Shown: one piece after another, positions 6,948 to 9,312 of the stretch
Layout: each line of letters begins with the position of its first letter
Position numbering within the stretch: position 1 is the stretch's first letter
Assembly (NCBI GenBank): GCA_964372215.1
Contig: CAYJQC010000066.1
Span: 1 to 9,312, forward strand
Direction of reading: 5' to 3'
Source of the DNA: DAIMFL01 sp964372215
GTDB taxonomy: Bacteria > Pseudomonadota > Alphaproteobacteria > Dongiales > Dongiaceae
Length of the DNA stretch: 9,312 nt
The notes under the pieces: model-generated
The model's database searches: none
Told to the model about the DNA's origin: nothing
The model's input: only the letters and a program-made list of their open reading frames with translations
Position numbers and translations under genes: made by a program

Positions 6948-7025
6948 ATGGCGGACTCCGGTGCTGTATCGGGGCTGCTGGTGGCGATTGCGATATTTAC
7001 GCTTGTCACACTACGCTCAGCGTAG
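6948..7025 (+). CDS. Possible 25-residue hydrophobic peptide (or the stump of a truncated gene)
   Basis: AAGGAGG (6934-6940), the best Shine-Dalgarno match in the window, lies 7 nt before ATG 6948. The frame encodes 25 residues with a hydrophobic core SGLLVAIAIFTLVTL, long enough for one membrane helix, and stops at TAG 7023-7025. The last codons coincide with the -35 and operator of higB. Codons up to about 6985 end mostly in G or C; after that they turn AT-richer, like higB. Two readings fit: a real small membrane peptide, or the beginning of an older gene cut off when the higBA segment arrived. I do not recognise the sequence. Confidence 0.35.
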   Translation: MADSGAVSGLLVAIAIFTLVTLRSA

Positions 7026-7031
7026 TACGCT
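7003..7031 (+). promoter_or_regulatory. Promoter of higBA
   Basis: TTGTCA (7003-7008) and TACGCT (7026-7031) are separated by exactly 17 nt. The -35 matches 5 of 6 consensus bases; the -10 matches 3, including the leading TA and final T. Transcription would start near 7037-7039, on or next to the GTG of higB, so the toxin mRNA may be leaderless. The -10 is buried in the palindromic operator, as expected for autoregulation. Confidence 0.55.
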
Positions 7032-7033
7032 GA
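7011..7033 (+). promoter_or_regulatory. Palindromic operator overlapping the higBA promoter
   Basis: Two palindromes interlock. TCAGCGTA-G-TACGCTGA (7017-7033) has perfect 8-bp arms around one base, and CTACGC-TCA-GCGTAG (7011-7025) has perfect 6-bp arms. The result is three alternating half-sites of the TACGCT type. HigA antitoxins of the XRE class bind such dyads over their own promoter and repress it, alone or with HigB. Overlap with the -10 supports this role; binding itself is inferred. Confidence 0.7.
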
Positions 7034-7036
7034 CCC

Positions 7037-7324
7037 GTGATCCGATCATGGGCGAGCGCGTCATCGCGTCGGTTCTTCGAGCAAGGCAAAGCCTCGTCTT
7101 TTCGAGGGCTGGATGTCGAGTCGGCTCAGGAAATGCTGGCCATCCTTGATGCAGCCACATCTCTGGCGGACATTGGTTCCTTGCGCAGCGTCGGTTTGCA
7201 CAAGCTCAGCGGCAATCGCTCGGGTCAGTGGGCAGTGACGGTCAACGCGCGCTGGCGGATCTGTTTTCGCTTTTCCGATGGCGATGCGCATGACGTGGAG
7301 ATCGTGGACTATCACAAGGGATGA
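7037..7324 (+). CDS. higB: HigB toxin (RelE/ParE-like mRNA interferase)
   Basis: This 95-residue toxin of the HigB family, in the RelE/ParE superfamily, is expected to cut mRNA at the ribosome until neutralised by HigA. The GTG at 7037 is chosen because it gives the family opening MIRSW, followed by FFEQGK. Family signatures follow: ILDAATSLADI (36-46), LHKLSGNRSGQWAVTVN (54-70), RWRICFRF (72-79, with Arg74) and the C-terminal VEIVDYH, with Tyr92 and His93 at the positions of active-site residues in relatives. No Shine-Dalgarno sequence precedes the GTG, and the predicted transcription start falls on it. The sequence is less GC-rich than its neighbours: 57% by my count over 7081-7200, against 80% in a 60-base sample of the glycosyltransferase gene. 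This suggests the pair was acquired. The stop overlaps the higA start. Confidence 0.94.
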   Translation: MIRSWASASSRRFFEQGKASSFRGLDVESAQEMLAILDAATSLADIGSLRSVGLHKLSGNRSGQWAVTVNARWRICFRFSDGDAHDVEIVDYHKG

Positions 7325-7608
7325 AGCCGATGGTTCCTGTTCACCCCGGACGTATCTTGAAGCGCGAACTGGCGGCGCGTGAGCTTTCAGCGAACCAGCT
7401 TGCCCTCGCCTTGCGCGTGCCGTCGGGGCGGGTCACCGGCATCCTGAACGGCAAGCGCGGCATCACGGCGGAGACGGCGCTTCGGCTCGCCCGCTATTTC
7501 GACAACAGCGCACAGTTCTGGATGAATCTCCAGAGCAGATACGAGCTTGCCGTGGCCGAGCGCGAACTGGGCGCCAAGGTCAAGGCCGAGGTGTCGGGCG
7601 CGGCCTGA
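7321..7608 (+). CDS. higA: HigA antitoxin (XRE-family DNA-binding protein)
   Basis: This 95-residue antitoxin should bind and inhibit HigB and, through its helix-turn-helix, repress the operon. The start ATG overlaps the higB stop in an ATGA, the usual translationally coupled toxin-first order of hig operons. The family opening is VHPGRILKREL (7-17). The helix-turn-helix lies at about 23-60: SANQLALALRVPSGRVTGIL, NGKRGIT and TALRLARYF. It is followed by SAQFWMNLQSRYELAVA, the standard HigA ending. A second Met at residue 4 could also serve as the start. The likely target is the dyad at 7011-7033. The gene ends 5 bp from the end of dnaE2 on the other strand, leaving no room for a terminator between them. 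Confidence 0.95.
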   Translation: MKPMVPVHPGRILKRELAARELSANQLALALRVPSGRVTGILNGKRGITAETALRLARYFDNSAQFWMNLQSRYELAVAERELGAKVKAEVSGAA

Positions 7609-7613
7609 ACAGT

Positions 7614-9312
7614 CTACCTGAAATCGCGCGAGGGATAGACGGGATCGCGGCGCGGGACCGGCGGGGCAAACTCGGGGGGCCTTTCGCGCCGGTCGCGGGC
7701 GTCACGCCCCGGTCGCCTCACCTCGTCGGCGCGGGCGAGCGGATTGAGCGGCGGCCGCTCGCCTTCCGCCAAGCCGCGCAAGAGGTGGGAGAGATCGACG
7801 ATCTTGTCGGCGATCACGTGGATCACCAGCCCCTCGCGCTGCAGCTTGCCTTCCACACTCATCAGGCTGGCGCTGAGCACGGTGCGGCGGAACTTCTCGA
7901 AGCTGCGCGGCCAGATGACGATGTTGGCGACCCCGGTCTCGTCCTCCAGGGTCGCGAAGATGACGCCGCTCGCGGTGCCCGGGCGCTGGCGCACCAGCAC
8001 CAGGCCGGCGACCTTGACGTGGCGGCCGTCCGCCAGCTCGCCCAGCCGCTCCGCCGGCACATGGCCGGTGCGCGCGACCTCGTCGCGCAACAGCGCCAGG
8101 GGATGCGCCTTCAGGGACAGGCGCAGGCTGCTGTAGTCGTCGCTCACCTGTTCGCCGAGCGCCATGGCGGGCAGCACGACCGCCGGCTCCTCGCCCTGCT
8201 CCTCCTCGCCCATGACGGCGAACAGCGGCAGCGGCGCCGGCGCCAGGCCCTTCACCGCCCACAGCCCCGCGCGCCGGTCGAGCCCCATGGAGCGGAAGGC
8301 GTCGGCCTTGGCCAGCACCTCGAGCGCCGCCGGGGCGACGCGGGCGCGCCGCCACAGGGCCAGCGGATCGCCATAGCCATTGCCGCGCGCGGCGACCAGG
8401 CGGTCGGCGTCGGCCGGCGCGAAGCCTTTGATCTGGCGCAGGCCGAGGCGCAGGGCGTAGCCGCCGCCCCGTTGCCCGACCGCCCCCCAGTCGGCGCGGC
8501 GACCCAAGACACCGCGCGGTTGCTCCCCCCCACCCCGGCCCTCCCCCACGAGGGGGGAGGGTGAAATGGAGCGGCAGCTCGGTGTACCCCCTCCCCCTTG
8601 ATGGGGGAGGGTTGGGGTAGGGGTGATGTCGAAGCCGCTCGAGAGTTCCAGCGTGCAGTCCCAGTCGCTGGCGTTGACGTCGACCGGCAGCACCTCGACG
8701 CCATGTTCCTGGGCGTCGCGGACGAGCTGCGCCGGGGCGTAGAAGCCCATGGGCTGGCTGTTGAGCAGCGCGCAGGCGAAGACCGCGGGATAATGCCGCT
8801 TCATCCAGGCCGAGACGTAGACCAGCAATGCGAAGCTCGCCGCGTGGCTTTCGGGAAAGCCGTAATCGCCGAAGCCTTCGATCTGGCGGAAGCAGCGCTC
8901 GGCGAAATCGCGCTCGTAGCCGCGTGCCACCATACCGTCGATCAGCTTTGCCTCGAAGGTGTGGATGGTGCCGTTGCGCCGGAAGGTGGCCATGGCGCGG
9001 CGCAGGCGGTCCGCCTCCTCCGGCGTGAAGCCGGCGGCGACGATGGCGATCTTCATCGCCTGCTCCTGGAACAAGGGCACGCCCATGGTCTTGCCCAGCA
9101 CCTCCTCCAGCTCGCGCGACGGGAACGCCACCGGCTCCTGGCCGTTCCGGCGCCGCAGATAGGGATGCACCATGTCGCCCTGGATCGGGCCGGGCCGCAC
9201 GATCGCCACCTCGACCACCAGGTCGTAGAAATTGCGGGGGCGCAATCGCGGCAGCATGGTCATCTGCGCCCGGCTCTCGACCTGGAACACGCCGACGGAA
9301 TCGGCCTGGCAC
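7614..9312 (-). CDS. dnaE2: Error-prone DNA polymerase DnaE2 (ImuC type), C-terminal half; runs off the right edge
   Basis: The frame is open from the right edge (9311) to TAG 7616-7614, 565 residues; full DnaE2 has about 1,050-1,100. The PHP domain and palm with the catalytic aspartates lie outside the window. Visible in order are the fingers region (GVFQVESRAQM, VAIVRPGPIQGDMVHPYLRR, VPLFQEQAMKIAI, FGDYGFPESHAASFALLVYV), VDVNASDWDCTLE, a helix-hairpin-helix segment (ALRLGLRQIKGF), an OB-fold domain (VKVAGLVLVRQRPGTASGVI, LEDETGVANIVIW) and the DnaE2-type ending YPSRDFR. DnaE2 does mutagenic translesion synthesis in the SOS response, usually with ImuA and ImuB encoded just upstream; that side is off the window. 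Between DCTLE and ALRLG there are about 60 residues more than I expect, and 32 codons of these come from a palindromic repeat that keeps the frame. The domain is otherwise intact. Confidence 0.95.
   Translation of the reverse strand, partial: CQADSVGVFQVESRAQMTMLPRLRPRNFYDLVVEVAIVRPGPIQGDMVHPYLRRRNGQEPVAFPSRELEEVLGKTMGVPLFQEQAMKIAIVAAGFTPEEADRLRRAMATFRRNGTIHTFEAKLIDGMVARGYERDFAERCFRQIEGFGDYGFPESHAASFALLVYVSAWMKRHYPAVFACALLNSQPMGFYAPAQLVRDAQEHGVEVLPVDVNASDWDCTLELSSGFDITPTPTLPHQGGGGTPSCRSISPSPLVGEGRGGGEQPRGVLGRRADWGAVGQRGGGYALRLGLRQIKGFAPADADRLVAARGNGYGDPLALWRRARVAPAALEVLAKADAFRSMGLDRRAGLWAVKGLAPAPLPLFAVMGEEEQGEEPAVVLPAMALGEQVSDDYSSLRLSLKAHPLALLRDEVARTGHVPAERLGELADGRHVKVAGLVLVRQRPGTASGVIFATLEDETGVANIVIWPRSFEKFRRTVLSASLMSVEGKLQREGLVIHVIADKIVDLSHLLRGLAEGERPPLNPLARADEVRRPGRDARDRRERPPEFAPPVPRRDPVYPSRDFR
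8528..8623. repeat. 96-bp C/G-rich double-palindrome repeat inserted in frame in dnaE2
   Basis: Two hairpins, CCCTCCCCC-ACGAG-GGGGGAGGG (8539-8561) and CCCTCCCCC-TTGAT-GGGGGAGGG (8589-8611), stand as inverted arms. Each arm carries matching outer blocks: CCCC-A-CCCC-GG on the left and TT-GGGG-TA-GGGG on the right. The whole is an inverted repeat of two 34-35-bp arms, each itself palindromic, around a 27-bp core (8562-8588). In the dnaE2 frame it reads TPTPTLPHQGGGG ... SPLVGEGRGGG, peptide strings I recall from dispersed palindromic repeats annotated inside many proteobacterial proteins. All three minus-strand frames are open across it, which would let it enter a gene in this orientation without a stop. 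Ends are placed by arm symmetry and may be off by a few bases. Confidence 0.82.

Noticed and set aside
7609..7613. Bidirectional terminator between higA and dnaE2
   Set aside because: Only 5 bp separate the two stops and no stem is visible around them.
8528..8623. CRISPR-like or tandem repeat
   Set aside because: There are only two copies, in inverted orientation, each self-palindromic, with a single 27-bp core. That fits a REP/BIME-like unit, not a spacer-repeat array.

Overview
The window is about as GC-rich as alphaproteobacterial DNA gets, with G or C at most third codon positions. The gene content points the same way: a PutA that lacks the DNA-binding domain, as in Bradyrhizobium, and a DnaE2-type error-prone polymerase. 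An alphaproteobacterium, perhaps of a Rhodospirillales or Rhizobiales-like lineage, is the best guess. No taxonomic marker is present.

Left part, all on the minus strand (reading from 5078 down to 1): a GNAT acetyltransferase (4488-5078), a 158-bp spacer packed with two related palindromes, putA (1150-4329; proline to glutamate), a GFA-family zinc protein (616-1098), and the first 171 codons of an AI-2E-family membrane permease that runs off the left edge. The putA-to-GFA gap is 51 bp, so those two may share a transcript.

Middle, plus strand: a family-4 glycosyltransferase starting at TTG (5175-6332), diverging from the GNAT gene, then 32 bp later a second, YhbS-like GNAT protein (6365-6865). 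A 171-bp stretch follows (6866-7036). It holds a possible 25-residue hydrophobic peptide with a strong ribosome binding site, then a promoter with a very clear palindromic operator. These lead into a higB-higA toxin-antitoxin pair (7037-7608) of visibly lower GC.

Right part, minus strand: the C-terminal 565 residues of dnaE2 (7614 to the right edge), ending 5 bp from the higA stop. Its frame is interrupted, without being broken, by a 96-bp C/G-rich double-palindrome repeat (8528-8623).

No gene cluster forms an obvious new system. The most interesting structure is non-coding. Between the GNAT gene and putA lie two head-to-head 50-bp palindromes, 35/50 identical, whose differences are almost all paired changes that preserve the same two-stem fold. 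Second is the repeat lodged in the dnaE2 coding frame.
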